From Alkalispirochaeta americana (GTDB lineage: Bacteria > Spirochaetota > Spirochaetia > DSM-27196 > Alkalispirochaetaceae), in contig NZ_FTMS01000006.1 of assembly GCF_900156105.1 (NCBI RefSeq), positions 62,001 to 126,000 on the forward strand: a DNA stretch of 64,000 bases. The letters run 5' to 3'. Below are positions 34,016-42,335 of the stretch, piece by piece. The position numbers were made by a program, and so were the translations under genes. Under the pieces are notes generated by a model that saw nothing but the letters and a program-made list of their open reading frames with translations, was not told the origin of the DNA and made no database searches. Every line of letters starts with the position of its first letter. Positions within the stretch are counted from its first letter, which is position 1.

Positions 34016-34786
34016 TTACCTCTGGAGAAGACTCCCTTCAAGATCTTCCAGGGACTGAAAAACGAAATCGGTCACCACCAGGAGCTCGCGTTCCGACGAT
34101 TGCAGAGGTTTACCCTGGTAGCGCCAGAAGTTGAAATACACTCGCTCCCGCCGGGCATCCGGCACAACAGAGCTGTGTACGGTAAAGCGCCCGGCCACCA
34201 GATGCTCCTCCGGCGGATAATCAGAATGGCCGTGCCAGCTCAGGAAATCCACCCTTCCTGGCTGCCACACAAAACGATGCGTTGTGGCAAGCCCCTCCTG
34301 GATCAAGTTAAACCGATGCCGGTTCTCTTCCTGCGCCGACGGCTGCACGGAAAATTGCATGTTGGTCATCTCGATGTTACCCCATCGGGAAAACTCGATG
34401 TCGATCTCTCGATGGTACTGGTGATTGCTCGGAAGTTCGAAGGTGAAGAAACCAAATACCGCCTGTGGATCAAGATGATCTATCCGTCCAAAAAACCGTG
34501 CCTCATAAACGCCGTAACCAAGGGGCCGGCGTGACCGGACTTCCGTGGCATGGTTCCCGAGGGTCATATTCAGGTGGCCGCTCTGGTCTACCCAGATGTC
34601 CTCGGGAGCTGATGAGAAGGTATTGCCACCCGGAGCGGTGGGCTTAGCGCTTGCCCGAACGGTCCACTCGTATCCGGCAAATGTGATTGTACGCGGTTGC
34701 GCTACCGGCGCTGGTATGGCCACCGTTCCAAATACCACAATCACCACCCCCGTCAGAACTGTCTGCCCCAGAGCTCTTGGATCCAT
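34016..34786 (-). CDS. GH16-like secreted glycanase
   Basis: A 256-aa exported protein with an N-terminal membrane/signal segment (residues 8-28). The beta-sandwich core is GH16-like: the active-site strand is REIDIEFSRWG (E-I-D-I-E, residues about 126-136), with MNMTLGNH-type and YGVYEARFFGR strands before it. GH16 enzymes cut beta-1,3/1,4-glucans, galactans and similar polysaccharides. Upstream ATG at 34816 would add 10 residues. It diverges from the GGDEF-like gene and probably trims or releases the polymer made by the synthase. Confidence 0.72.
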   Translation of the reverse strand: MDPRALGQTVLTGVVIVVFGTVAIPAPVAQPRTITFAGYEWTVRASAKPTAPGGNTFSSAPEDIWVDQSGHLNMTLGNHATEVRSRRPLGYGVYEARFFGRIDHLDPQAVFGFFTFELPSNHQYHREIDIEFSRWGNIEMTNMQFSVQPSAQEENRHRFNLIQEGLATTHRFVWQPGRVDFLSWHGHSDYPPEEHLVAGRFTVHSSVVPDARRERVYFNFWRYQGKPLQSSERELLVVTDFVFQSLEDLEGSLLQR

Positions 34787-34794
34787 CTTCTCAT

Positions 34795-34824
34795 TATACA
34801 AAAAAACGCTCCTCATGGTACAAT
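34795..34824. promoter_or_regulatory. Divergent promoter elements between GH16 and GGDEF-like genes
   Basis: TATAAT on the minus strand (34800-34795) faces the GH16 gene, and TACAAT on the plus strand (34819-34824) faces the GGDEF-like gene. Fewer than 60 bp separate the two coding regions, so their expression is likely linked. No ribosome-binding site precedes either ATG clearly. Confidence 0.4.
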
Positions 34825-34836
34825 CAACACTGTTTT

Positions 34837-35721
34837 ATGAATGATATACAGTGTCCCACAACGGGCCTGCCCGCAGGCTCTGCACTGGAAAAAGCAATCC
34901 AGAATCTGGTTGAACACAACACCAGCAACGGGTGGATTCTGTTTATCCATGTCGACCGAATCGAATATATCAACACCTTCTACACCCGCAAGGAAGGAGA
35001 CGAGACGCTCTACCGAATAGCACAAATCCTCTCCCGAATTGAATCGTCACATCTCTACCGCTTTGCCGGGCCGATCTTCGTCATGACTCTGACAGGAAAC
35101 ACGGCGAAGGCCCTCGACGTGGCAGAACAACTCCGCCGGGCGGTGGGAGACTCTACAGAACTGATCGAAAACCTCACCGTCTCTATCGGTCTGGTGGCCG
35201 CCGATGAGGCTGAATCAGCGATGAAGATCCAGGACATTGCCCTGGATCGCCTGAAAACTGCCCGGAGGCGGGGGGGGAATACCATATGCGCTATCTCGCA
35301 TTCTGACGAGGACTCGGAATACTCGTCCAAGACGGTGTTGCTGGTAGACCCGGAGTCGGACATGCTCACCGTGCTCATTCGGGAAATCGAGAACAAGGGG
35401 TTTTCGGTGATTACCGCCCAAGATGGGTTGGAGGCGTTACAGGTTGTCTCCCAGATTTCGCCGGATGTTATAATATCGGAACTTACCGTGCCGAAGCTGG
35501 GCGGATTTGAACTTCGAGCCCGCCTGAGACAGTCAGAGGAACTTGGGGCGATCCCCTTCGTACTTCTCTCTCACCGGTGGAACGACGAATTGATTCGGGA
35601 AGCATCGTCTCTGCGGATTCTTCACTACCACCAGAAACCCCTTTCGGCAGTGCACATAGCCGAACTGGTAAAAAATCTCGCTGTCGGACGATTTCGGGAA
35701 GAGGAGTCGGGGTGCGTCTGA
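34837..35721 (+). CDS. Degenerate GGDEF plus receiver-domain protein
   Basis: A 294-aa regulator. Residues about 1-145 have the GGDEF-domain fold (FIHVDRIEYINTFYTRKEGD, VSIGLVAADE), but the catalytic GGDEF motif reads AGPIF, so diguanylate cyclase activity is unlikely. Residues about 165-285 are a receiver domain (VLLVDPES, then PDVIISELTVPKLGG) in which the phospho-acceptor aspartate is glutamate. Conserved Ser and Lys (LLSH, QKPL) remain. It overlaps the synthase gene by 10 bp. Likely a c-di-GMP-binding or purely structural control subunit (inference). Confidence 0.75.
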   Translation: MNDIQCPTTGLPAGSALEKAIQNLVEHNTSNGWILFIHVDRIEYINTFYTRKEGDETLYRIAQILSRIESSHLYRFAGPIFVMTLTGNTAKALDVAEQLRRAVGDSTELIENLTVSIGLVAADEAESAMKIQDIALDRLKTARRRGGNTICAISHSDEDSEYSSKTVLLVDPESDMLTVLIREIENKGFSVITAQDGLEALQVVSQISPDVIISELTVPKLGGFELRARLRQSEELGAIPFVLLSHRWNDELIREASSLRILHYHQKPLSAVHIAELVKNLAVGRFREEESGCV

Positions 35722-38700
35722 TAGGTACCGAAATAATGGTGGTCGAGCTGGTCCTGGCAACTTTCTTCTTCGTCCTGGCATCGTGCGCCGTGATCATTAT
35801 GGCAGGGGCCGGCATGGTGCGGCGTCGCCGCGAGCGCGCTGTTGCACGGTGCAGGGAGTTTCTCGCCGGGCCTTCGGTAAATGACATGACCGTTCAAGAA
35901 ATCGCCCGATTTATCGAACGCCGGCAAATACCCTTTCTGCGTGCCTACGTGGAGATATCCAGCCATGTCCAGTTCTCCGACGATGCCCGACGGAAGCTGG
36001 AATCAGCCCTGTTGCAGGCGCGTTCCGATATGCACCTGATCCGTGAACTGAACCGGCGATCCCCATTCCGCCGAAGCCGAGCGGCACTGTTCCTGGCGTA
36101 TATACCCTCCACGCCGGGGGCTCGTGCTCTGGACCACGCCTTGAGGACCGAACGATTCTCTCGGGTCAAGATCCGGATCGTTTTCGCCATCGTCCGTCGT
36201 CGATATCTGCACTCGATACCAACAATTCTGGACAGTTTATCTGGCGCATCCCCTGAGTACCAGAAACAGGTCACAGGTCTGCTAATGGACTTGGGATCCG
36301 ATCTGGTGCAAATACTTCCGGTGTTGCGGGACCGAAAGGATCCTGAGCTTCAGATGGTGTTCGTAGGGGTGGCGGAGCAGGTTCCCTCCGACACGATGCG
36401 TACGTATCTGGAGACCCTGGTAGACCAAGCCACACAGGATGTGGCTCGAGAAGCGTTTCGAGTGTTGTTGAATTATTTTTCGGACACGGTGGATCCAACG
36501 CTGTACTTTAAAAACAAGGATACATTTTTCGTTAACCTGGCGGTAGAGGCCCTGGGGCGGTTCCCGTCAGAGGAAAGCGTCGAGGCAGTCCTTCCGTACC
36601 TGGCAGATGCAAAGATCCGCAAAAGCGCGGTGGCAGCCCTGATGACGATGATCGGTTCTGTGCCACGACTGATGCCGTTCCTTGTAACGCACTTCCGGAC
36701 CACCCAAAACCGGGGAATCCAGGAAGGCCTCGCCGAGGTTTTGTCATCCCGTTCCGAGTACCTGCTCAACACTGCCCGTCGCGAGCGGTGGCCCGATGCC
36801 GAGCACGTGCTGAGCATGATACTCCAGACCCATAAAGCAACGGGAGTGCTGGCCTTCCTCAACCGCAATACTGATCAGGAACAGGAACGCGAGATCTGCC
36901 AGCTGATCGGAGCCACGGTACGAGAAGACCCGTGGCTGCGGAAGGAGTTTGGTCTGTACGGAAAGCCTTCCGTGATACGAGAGTTAGGAATCGAAAAACA
37001 GGAAATTGCGTCTCAACGGGGGGAGAGGCTCGGCGAGAATCCCAGTGTACGGATTCTTGCGACGGTGGTCGGGATGACTGTCCTGTTGCCTCCCCTGATT
37101 TTCACAGCCCTGAGGATATTCGGAGGGCGCGTTACGGACTGGAGGGATCTCTTCCCGGCGTATCTGATCAGGTTCGAAGAGCTCTTTATCTTCTATGCCG
37201 TCGCCATCAACTCGGTGTATCTCTTGCTGCTGCTGGCAGCAGTATGGTCCATCCTGGAATCCACCCGATTATGGGAGACCCGCCCTCCTGAACTGCTCTT
37301 CAAACCGGGAATACTCCCTTCGGTAAGCATCATCGCTCCAGCATACAACGAGGAAGCAACAATTGTGGAAAGCGTGAGAGCGTTGCTAAACCTCAACTAT
37401 CCCGACTATGAAGTGATCGTCGTCAACGATGGGTCCCGGGATGGCACGCTCCAGCGCTTGGTGAGCACCTTCGAACTGGACAGGATGAGTATGCCCCTCC
37501 ACGATCACCTGAAAACCCAATCGGTCCGGGGAGTTTACAAAAACCCCCGGCTACCCGGGCTGGTGGTGCTCGATAAATCGAACGGTGGAAAGGCTGATTC
37601 TCTCAACGCAGGTATTAACGCGTCACGGAACGCGTACTATGCTGCGATCGACGCTGATTCTCTCCTTGAGCCACAGGCGCTATTGCACCTGGCGGTGGAG
37701 ACACTGGATTCGGAGATTCCCGTGGTAGCCACTGGAGGAAACGTCCTGCCCATAAACGGGTGCCTGGTGGAGCGAGGACACATCGACCAGATACGAATGC
37801 CCCGGAACTGGCTTGCGAGCTTCCAGATGGTGGAATATGTCAGAGCGTTCATGACCGGCAGGACCGGGTGGGCGCGTATCAACTCGCTTTTGATAATATC
37901 TGGTGCCTTTGGCCTGTTCAATACCTCCAAAGTAATCGATGTGAAGGGATACCTCACCTCAAGCGAACGACTGCTGAAAGACACGGTAGCGGAAGACATG
38001 GAACTGGTGGTGCGTCTCTCACGGGAGCTTCGGGATCAGGGCCAGGAATGCGCGATTCGCTACGCCCCCGGCGCAAATTGCTGGACCGAGGTGCCCGAGA
38101 CGGTTCGGATACTGGGGTCCCAACGAGATCGGTGGCAACGGGGTCTGATTGATGTACTTTTTTTTCACGCTGCCATGGCCTTGAGGCGACGATTCGGCCG
38201 TCCCGGCATGATCGGGATGCCCTATCATTATGTGTTTGAGCTTGTTGGCCCGTGGATCGAAATCCAGGGATACCTGTTTCTTCTGTTGGGGCTGGTGCTA
38301 GGCGTGCTACCAGCGAGGCTCGTTGTCTCGGTGCTGGTGGCGTCGGTCGGCCTGGGAATGATAGTCTCTCTCTTGTCGGTTCAGCTGGCGGAGTGGGCAC
38401 ACAAAATGTTTCGCCGACGCGATCGCGTGCAGATCTTGCTATTTGCGATGCTCGAGAATTTCGGGTATCGCCAACTCGCGAGTGTGTTTCGACTGAGTGG
38501 CTATATCAGCGTCCTGCGCCAGCGAACGGGCTGGGGTACCATGAAACACGGCGCGGATTCCTCAAAAAGGCGGGGTAGAATGAGTGTAACACAGAGCAAA
38601 ACAAAAATCTGGCTGGTACCGGCCATCACCCTGTTCCTGGTGATCAACGGTGTACTGCAAGTAGACGCCCAGGCCTTCCGGAATATTGCGGCGTTTTCCG

Positions 38701-39023
38701 TGGAGAACTATTTCGACGACACCTTCGCCACACGCCTGGAAAATACCTTTATCGCCCCCCTGATCGAAGATCGCCTGCAGATGCAGGTAAAGGTGAGCAA
38801 CCAAACCGACAACATTCTCGAGGACACCCGCTCTCTCTCGATGGTGCACACCGGACCGATTATCCTCTTTACTCCGCATCTGTACGGGCTCGCAGTATAC
38901 GGCGCCGGCTTTCGCGATACCGGATCAATAGTGCACGAAATAGACCTGCAGCTGCATTACGAAACGGCTGGGTACCGCATCGGCGCGGGCACCCGGGGGC
39001 AATGGGACCGGACGAAGACGTAG
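35712..39023 (+). CDS. HEAT-repeat / processive GT2 polysaccharide synthase (ORF continues into barrel)
   Basis: GTG at 35712 has GAGGAG 5 bp upstream. A membrane helix (about residues 10-30) is followed by HEAT-like repeats (about 60-430), two helices (447-470, 491-515) and a GT2 domain: SVSIIAPAYNEE (536), NDGSRDGT (572), AIDADS (646), VAEDMELV (759), GSQRDRWQRG (801). These are the D, DxD, ED and QxxRW residues of processive enzymes such as cellulose or hyaluronan synthases. C-terminal helices follow to about residue 893. No PilZ domain is seen. The synthase should end near 38580, but the frame stays open through the next gene's signal peptide to 39023, giving a topologically odd 1103-aa product. 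A 1-nt indel before 38582, where TGA overlaps ATG, would restore two genes. Confidence 0.8.
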   Translation: MRLIGTEIMVVELVLATFFFVLASCAVIIMAGAGMVRRRRERAVARCREFLAGPSVNDMTVQEIARFIERRQIPFLRAYVEISSHVQFSDDARRKLESALLQARSDMHLIRELNRRSPFRRSRAALFLAYIPSTPGARALDHALRTERFSRVKIRIVFAIVRRRYLHSIPTILDSLSGASPEYQKQVTGLLMDLGSDLVQILPVLRDRKDPELQMVFVGVAEQVPSDTMRTYLETLVDQATQDVAREAFRVLLNYFSDTVDPTLYFKNKDTFFVNLAVEALGRFPSEESVEAVLPYLADAKIRKSAVAALMTMIGSVPRLMPFLVTHFRTTQNRGIQEGLAEVLSSRSEYLLNTARRERWPDAEHVLSMILQTHKATGVLAFLNRNTDQEQEREICQLIGATVREDPWLRKEFGLYGKPSVIRELGIEKQEIASQRGERLGENPSVRILATVVGMTVLLPPLIFTALRIFGGRVTDWRDLFPAYLIRFEELFIFYAVAINSVYLLLLLAAVWSILESTRLWETRPPELLFKPGILPSVSIIAPAYNEEATIVESVRALLNLNYPDYEVIVVNDGSRDGTLQRLVSTFELDRMSMPLHDHLKTQSVRGVYKNPRLPGLVVLDKSNGGKADSLNAGINASRNAYYAAIDADSLLEPQALLHLAVETLDSEIPVVATGGNVLPINGCLVERGHIDQIRMPRNWLASFQMVEYVRAFMTGRTGWARINSLLIISGAFGLFNTSKVIDVKGYLTSSERLLKDTVAEDMELVVRLSRELRDQGQECAIRYAPGANCWTEVPETVRILGSQRDRWQRGLIDVLFFHAAMALRRRFGRPGMIGMPYHYVFELVGPWIEIQGYLFLLLGLVLGVLPARLVVSVLVASVGLGMIVSLLSVQLAEWAHKMFRRRDRVQILLFAMLENFGYRQLASVFRLSGYISVLRQRTGWGTMKHGADSSKRRGRMSVTQSKTKIWLVPAITLFLVINGVLQVDAQAFRNIAAFSVENYFDDTFATRLENTFIAPLIEDRLQMQVKVSNQTDNILEDTRSLSMVHTGPIILFTPHLYGLAVYGAGFRDTGSIVHEIDLQLHYETAGYRIGAGTRGQWDRTKT

Positions 39024-39370
39024 CTTACGTCGTACCCTCTCTCGGTGGCCGGATACAACTATCACAGTGGATCGGTCTGCAGGCAACGTACTTTATGGGC
39101 TTCAACAACGATGGAGATATCAGTAACTCTATCTGGATGGAGGGAGATTACGCGGTCAATCCGGTGGTTACCGTAAAACTCGGCGGGAGCGCCGAGCTCG
39201 GCGACGACGTGGAGCTCCCGGACGGATCGGATTTGACCTACAACCTTATCTCCGGGATCAGGGTCGCCTTCACAGATTCCGTATCAGCACGGTACCAGCT
39301 CGATTATATCGGACGAGAGGACCAGGACGATGGAGTGCGCAGTTTCTTTTTCGTGGACTGGCGGTTCTGA
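38580..39370 (+). pseudogene. Outer-membrane beta-barrel of the synthase locus (frameshifted)
   Basis: Starts at ATG 38580: MSVTQSKTKIWLVPAITLFL is a signal peptide ending near VDAQAF, then beta strands. The frame breaks at about 38990-39002, in a run of five Gs, and resumes at 39002 with MGPDEDVAYVVPSLGGRI, ending SFFFVDWRF, a terminal F typical of barrels. One inserted base restores a continuous protein of about 263 aa. It probably forms the export pore or a secretin-like partner for the polymer (inference). It converges on the lipoprotein gene with a 4-bp gap. Confidence 0.65.
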
Positions 39371-39374
39371 TCGG

Positions 39375-40019
39375 TTAAGGATCCGGCGTCCCCTCAGGGC
39401 CCCGAAAAATCTCTGCGAAATACCGGGGGTTGAAAAACGTTTCAAACAGAATGACTCCTGTCCGATGAAAAAGCGTTACCTCTTCCCTGATTTCTCCAGG
39501 AAGCGTAGCCCAGAGAAGCTCGGAGCAATAAAGCTCCCCGTTTTCAAGAGAAAAGGAATGGTCGAAGGTCACGCGCTCTGACAGGTAGAGCTGCGCATCC
39601 CGGACCATGGCGTCGCGAATGACCTGCGACGACCGAAGCCGCATCACGATGACAGAACCCGGGACTGCTTTCTCCAGAAATTCCGTCAGTGATTCCACTT
39701 GCACGCCATCCTCGTGGTACAGTCGTCCCGAGACTGAATGAATAACTGCCCAGGAGTCATCGTCTTGCCTGAAGAGAATCCCGCCATGGGAGATTGCCTG
39801 GGGCTCATCAAGTACCGAGACAATCATGCGACTCAGCAGGCCTGTCCCGTGTCTGAAAACAAAATCACCCTCGTGCAACAGGGCCTGATCGATCTGTGGT
39901 ATCGATGATGGATGCCCCGGAGGGGACTCCTGTACCGGGCATGAGACGAGCAGAACTAAAAGAACCAGGAGAAGAGAGGACAGTCTGGCCAGGGACTGCC
40001 CCCGCATCATCAGGATCAC
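39375..40019 (-). CDS. YiiX/NlpC-P60-type cysteine hydrolase lipoprotein
   Basis: A 214-aa lipoprotein (lipobox LLVSC, cysteine about residue 27). The YiiX/YebB-like permuted papain fold: GDFVFRHGTGLLSRMI, then ISHGGILF (histidine), and C-terminal GELYCSELLW (cysteine) in the order His-then-Cys of permuted NlpC/P60 enzymes. Probably hydrolyses a peptide or acyl bond in the envelope. It overlaps the upstream DUF4878-like gene by 4 bp. Substrate unknown. Confidence 0.75.
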   Translation of the reverse strand: MILMMRGQSLARLSSLLLVLLVLLVSCPVQESPPGHPSSIPQIDQALLHEGDFVFRHGTGLLSRMIVSVLDEPQAISHGGILFRQDDDSWAVIHSVSGRLYHEDGVQVESLTEFLEKAVPGSVIVMRLRSSQVIRDAMVRDAQLYLSERVTFDHSFSLENGELYCSELLWATLPGEIREEVTLFHRTGVILFETFFNPRYFAEIFRGPEGTPDP

Positions 40020-40414
40020 ATATCCTTGTCTATGTCATCTTTTTCGAGACTCACGAGCCATTTGCCATCAACTCGAACAAGCGGAAGGACTTCCTGATCG
40101 CCCGCAACGTCAAGAGTAACCAGGGCGGTGTCGTTTGTGACTTCAGACGACACCACAGACACTTGATCGGGATTCGGCATCTGCGCTTCCTGACGCCATT
40201 CTTCCTTGCTCATCCCGGAAGTCATGAGCGCAATAAACTGGATAAGCTCCGCCGTTTCCTCAGTACCAATCTCTTTTGCCTCATCCCACTCTGCATTCAT
40301 GTAATGGTGGAAAAACTGCACTGCCACATCCTCCGGAGCGCCTTCCCCGGCAGAATCACAGGCAAAAAATACACCGACAAACACCATAACCAAAACAAGA
40401 CTCAAAGCACGCAT
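40016..40414 (-). CDS. DUF4878-like lipoprotein
   Basis: A 132-aa lipoprotein: signal peptide with FFAC lipobox (cysteine about residue 19). The mature part, PEDVAVQFFHHYMNAEWDEA, LVTLDVAGDQEV, VRVDGKWLVSLEKDD, follows the alpha+beta NTF2-like pattern of DUF4878 proteins. Co-transcribed with the NlpC-like lipoprotein (ATGA overlap). GGGGG precedes the ATG. Function not known. Confidence 0.7.
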   Translation of the reverse strand: MRALSLVLVMVFVGVFFACDSAGEGAPEDVAVQFFHHYMNAEWDEAKEIGTEETAELIQFIALMTSGMSKEEWRQEAQMPNPDQVSVVSSEVTNDTALVTLDVAGDQEVLPLVRVDGKWLVSLEKDDIDKDM

Positions 40415-40545
40415 CGTAACCCCCCTTTTTCCCGCTACACTACTACCACGCTCTCATTGCTGGTAGTTGCTCATACAATCCTAGGGTATACGGCTCTCGA
40501 AACGCAAACTCGCACCAGAGTCCGGTGGTTCTGTCATTCTCGAGT

Positions 40546-41442
40546 TCAACTGCCGGATTCACACCGATCGATCTTTCCCTGAAGGTTGCTGTCAAAAGCG
40601 GGGTCTCTCCCCGGTAACTCCAGGGCGTGGATATACTCTTGCAAGGCCCGGGCCTTGAGGTCCTGAAAGAAGAAGGCGTCGCCCAGATAGACCCTGAACC
40701 TTCGCTCCTCGGGAAAGATTCTGCAGGCCTCGCGAAAGTGTTGTTCTGCCTCGGCGTATTTCCTGTTCATGAAAAGGTAGTCGCCAAGATTAAACCAGGC
40801 GACCTCATGGGCGGGATCTACCGTGAGCGCCACATCCCAGCAGAGAGCAGCCTCGTCCCAGCGGTCCAGATGACGCAAAAGATTGCCCTTTATTACGTGG
40901 TAGCGCGGTGTGTCTTCGGGAACATCGGCGATAACCTGCAATCCGTGATGCGGATCACCGTCCATCCCCATGAAGGACGCCATCTCAAGCTGCAATCGCT
41001 CGGTGCTCGCGCAATTCCGCAGACCATACTCGAGGACACTATAGGCCTTTTTTGCGGCCCCCTCCTGATACAGCCGAAGCGCCACGGCATCGATGATTTC
41101 CTCCTGGAACGGAAAGATATCCAGGAAGAAGTCCGCGGCGGCATCGACTCCTGCGATGAAGTCGATTGAAACCAGCGCATCAAGGGCTGTCTCCGGGGAG
41201 AGCTCATCGGAACAGATCAAACCCGGGGGGTGGGGCAGCGTATCCAGAAGTTCATCAATACACTCCTCGCAACAGGCGATTCCGGGAATGTTCACGATGA
41301 AGACACATTTTTTACCCGCAGGACCACCCCGGTTCCGGGATGACCTTGAATCCACAGCCATCCCCCTGCCCCGAAAAGCAGAATCTCCGGGAGTATACGC
41401 AACCATCTCCCCGCAGCATGAACAAAATCCGTGTATCTGCAC
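40546..41442 (-). CDS. TPR protein with N-terminal cysteine clusters
   Basis: A 298-aa protein. The N-terminus carries FCSCCGEM and IACCEECIDELL, two CxxC clusters likely binding zinc. The C-terminal half is TPR: YHVIKGNLLRHLDRWDEAAL, EVAWFNLGDYLFMNRKYAEA, RRFRVYLGDAFFFQDLKARA (residues about 170-285). GTG at 41442 was chosen because GGAGGG is 5 bp upstream and it keeps both cysteine pairs; an upstream GTG gives 15 more residues. Possibly a scaffold or sensor. Function unknown. Confidence 0.65.
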   Translation of the reverse strand: MQIHGFCSCCGEMVAYTPGDSAFRGRGMAVDSRSSRNRGGPAGKKCVFIVNIPGIACCEECIDELLDTLPHPPGLICSDELSPETALDALVSIDFIAGVDAAADFFLDIFPFQEEIIDAVALRLYQEGAAKKAYSVLEYGLRNCASTERLQLEMASFMGMDGDPHHGLQVIADVPEDTPRYHVIKGNLLRHLDRWDEAALCWDVALTVDPAHEVAWFNLGDYLFMNRKYAEAEQHFREACRIFPEERRFRVYLGDAFFFQDLKARALQEYIHALELPGRDPAFDSNLQGKIDRCESGS

Positions 41443-41621
41443 CAGCCCCTCCAGAGGATCTGCACGTGAATCTCCAGGCCGTTCCACCAGGCCCGCATGG
41501 CAGCTCCCTTGTACGTTCCCGTATCACTATACCACAGTATCACGGATAATAGATTTTTTGCTGTAAATGATTTTGTTTTTGACATCCCTCAGAAGAAGCT
41601 CAGACGTGGCCGGTTTTGGCC

Positions 41622-42335
41622 TCACTCCACCTTCACAGGAAGTGTGCGCGTGATCGCCCGGAGAATCACCAGAACCACCATGGCCAGCCCGACCCTGGCC
41701 CCAAAGAGCGCCAGAGGGAACATCGCCAGAGGAGAAGTATCCAGAGCAGCCAGCGGTGCCAGGAACGGCAGCGTCACCTGAGACCCTCCCGCCCAGAGCA
41801 GATCGGTGACACCGGCGATCACCAGAGCCACCACCAGCGAGGCCAGCCCGGGAAGAATCCCCGACCGGTAAAACCCGGCAGAAACAAGCCACCCCAGGCA
41901 ATAGTAGACAAAACAGAGCAATAGCTGCGCCGGAAGAACCCGCACCATACCGGCAATGCTCCCGTAGCGGGCTATGCCGGGGACCATCGATACCACCAGG
42001 CCAGCCACCATGAGTAGGCCCGAGAGAAACAAGGCCTCGGCTGCAGCTCCAAGAAAATAATCCCGCCGGGTCACCCCCAGGGCCACAAAAAAACCCGTCA
42101 TGGAGGAGAAGGTCACAATCCCCACGACCAGAAGATAGACCGAGGCCGAGGTCGTGACCGTTGTAAAAAAGGATATCTGATCCAGCCCCGTTTCTCCACC
42201 AGCAACGCGAATCACCGGAGGAAGCACCAGATGAATCGCCAGAAGCACCCCGAAATAAATCAGAGTCCAGAGCAGGTGCATCCGAAACAGATCCTGAGCC
42301 ACCTTGAACGGAACAGATTCAGCGATTTTCCACAT
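41622..42335 (-). CDS. ABC transporter permease (exporter-type)
   Basis: A 237-aa protein with about six transmembrane helices and little else, the layout of YtrC/YtrF-like or ABC-2 permeases. It overlaps the preceding ATPase gene by 17 bp, and that gene overlaps a GntR regulator by 11 bp, the arrangement of ytrA-type stress efflux modules. Substrate unknown. Confidence 0.75.
   Translation of the reverse strand: MWKIAESVPFKVAQDLFRMHLLWTLIYFGVLLAIHLVLPPVIRVAGGETGLDQISFFTTVTTSASVYLLVVGIVTFSSMTGFFVALGVTRRDYFLGAAAEALFLSGLLMVAGLVVSMVPGIARYGSIAGMVRVLPAQLLLCFVYYCLGWLVSAGFYRSGILPGLASLVVALVIAGVTDLLWAGGSQVTLPFLAPLAALDTSPLAMFPLALFGARVGLAMVVLVILRAITRTLPVKVE

Noticed and set aside
35712-39023. Genuine fusion of synthase and outer-membrane barrel
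   Set aside because: A signal peptide in the middle would place one polypeptide in both membranes, and a TGA overlapping the barrel ATG exists one frame away. Treated as an indel or slippage case.
41292-41585. 97-codon minus frame upstream of the TPR gene
   Set aside because: Overlaps the TPR gene in another frame; no motif, and the CxxC-bearing frame is better supported.
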